Below the pieces are notes generated by a model. The model did not search any database. It was not told the origin of the DNA and saw only the letters and a list, made by a program, of their open reading frames with translations. Shown here one piece after another: positions 63,945 through 64,000 of a DNA stretch of 64,000 nt; position 1 is the stretch's first letter; each line of letters opens with the position of its first letter. A program made the position numbers and the translations under genes. Location of the stretch: the NCBI GenBank assembly GCA_963721105.1, contig CAVRHY010000011.1, positions 1,178,001 to 1,242,000 of the forward strand. Reading direction: 5' to 3'. The stretch comes from Thermohalobaculum sp963721105 (GTDB lineage Bacteria; Pseudomonadota; Alphaproteobacteria; Rhodobacterales; Rhodobacteraceae).

Positions 63945-64000
63945 CGACTGTGGCTGTCACCGTCTGGTGGCACTGAACGACGGGGAGCGGCTTCGGCCGC
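63945..64000. other. Window end
   Basis: Only 56 nt after the last stop; nothing recognisable. Confidence 0.4.

Overview
The window is GC-rich, densely packed DNA that reads as a chromosomal segment of an alphaproteobacterium (order not determinable from sequence alone). Pointers to that class are the perM-hda-ppk-ppx gene order, a bactofilin partnered with an M23 endopeptidase, a betaine/homocysteine methyltransferase near a corrinoid protein and DUF1638, ornithine-lipid genes olsB-olsA, gluQ, an rpe-gph pair, and GGAAC-N16/17-(C/T)GTT promoters of the EcfG general-stress type. No rRNA, tRNA or CRISPR array was recognised.

Layout. 1-2.85 kb: 5' part of katG (cut by the window edge) divergent from a LysR/OxyR-like regulator. 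3.2-14.7 kb: a catabolic island with a BetI-like TetR repressor and a SAM methyltransferase on one strand, then two phytoene-dehydrogenase-type FAD oxidoreductases, a GcvT-like protein, a class III aminotransferase, an EamA permease, a GFA-family zinc protein, a PotD-like periplasmic binding protein and a Rieske oxygenase. A near-identical 27-bp palindromic operator sits in both divergent promoter regions. A truncated IS630-type transposase (14.8-15.3 kb) borders it. 15.7-31.1 kb: bactofilin/M23, a peroxiredoxin, an AsmA-like giant, gluQ, a helix-hairpin-helix protein, tpiA, TfoX/IscA, a MmgE/PrpD + isopropylmalate-dehydrogenase-like + EamA group, gamma carbonic anhydrase and gmk. 31.3-36.5 kb: PAS protein and the DUF1638-YbjQ-small membrane protein-corrinoid protein-Bmt group with a rhomboid protease, then sufE. 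36.6-45.5 kb: lipoprotein, sulfotransferase, rnd, OmpA-like lipoprotein, CPBP protease, aspS, glyA, nadK. 45.6-54.6 kb: perM-hda-ppk-ppx, olsB-olsA and a glutamine-synthetase-family gene. 54.9-64 kb: ThiE-like protein, three small exported proteins, gph/rpe, mtgA, an enolase-superfamily gene, a YqaA-like protein and a repeat-rich exported PRC-barrel protein.

How the parts fit. The 3.2-14.7 kb island looks like uptake and stepwise demethylation/deamination of an N-methylated amine: the Rieske enzyme has the Glu found at the bridging position in quaternary-amine oxygenases, the GcvT-like protein could pass one-carbon units to folate, and the GFA protein could deal with formaldehyde. The polyphosphate genes next to ornithine-lipid genes suggest a phosphorus-economy theme. 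Four exported-protein genes carry EcfG-like promoters.

Caveat. About twenty genes or gene junctions, including housekeeping ones (aspS twice, glyA, gph, katG three times), are broken by single frame changes with intact protein sequence on either side. This pattern is best explained by uncorrected insertion/deletion errors in the assembly, so frameshifted genes are annotated over their full extent as CDS.
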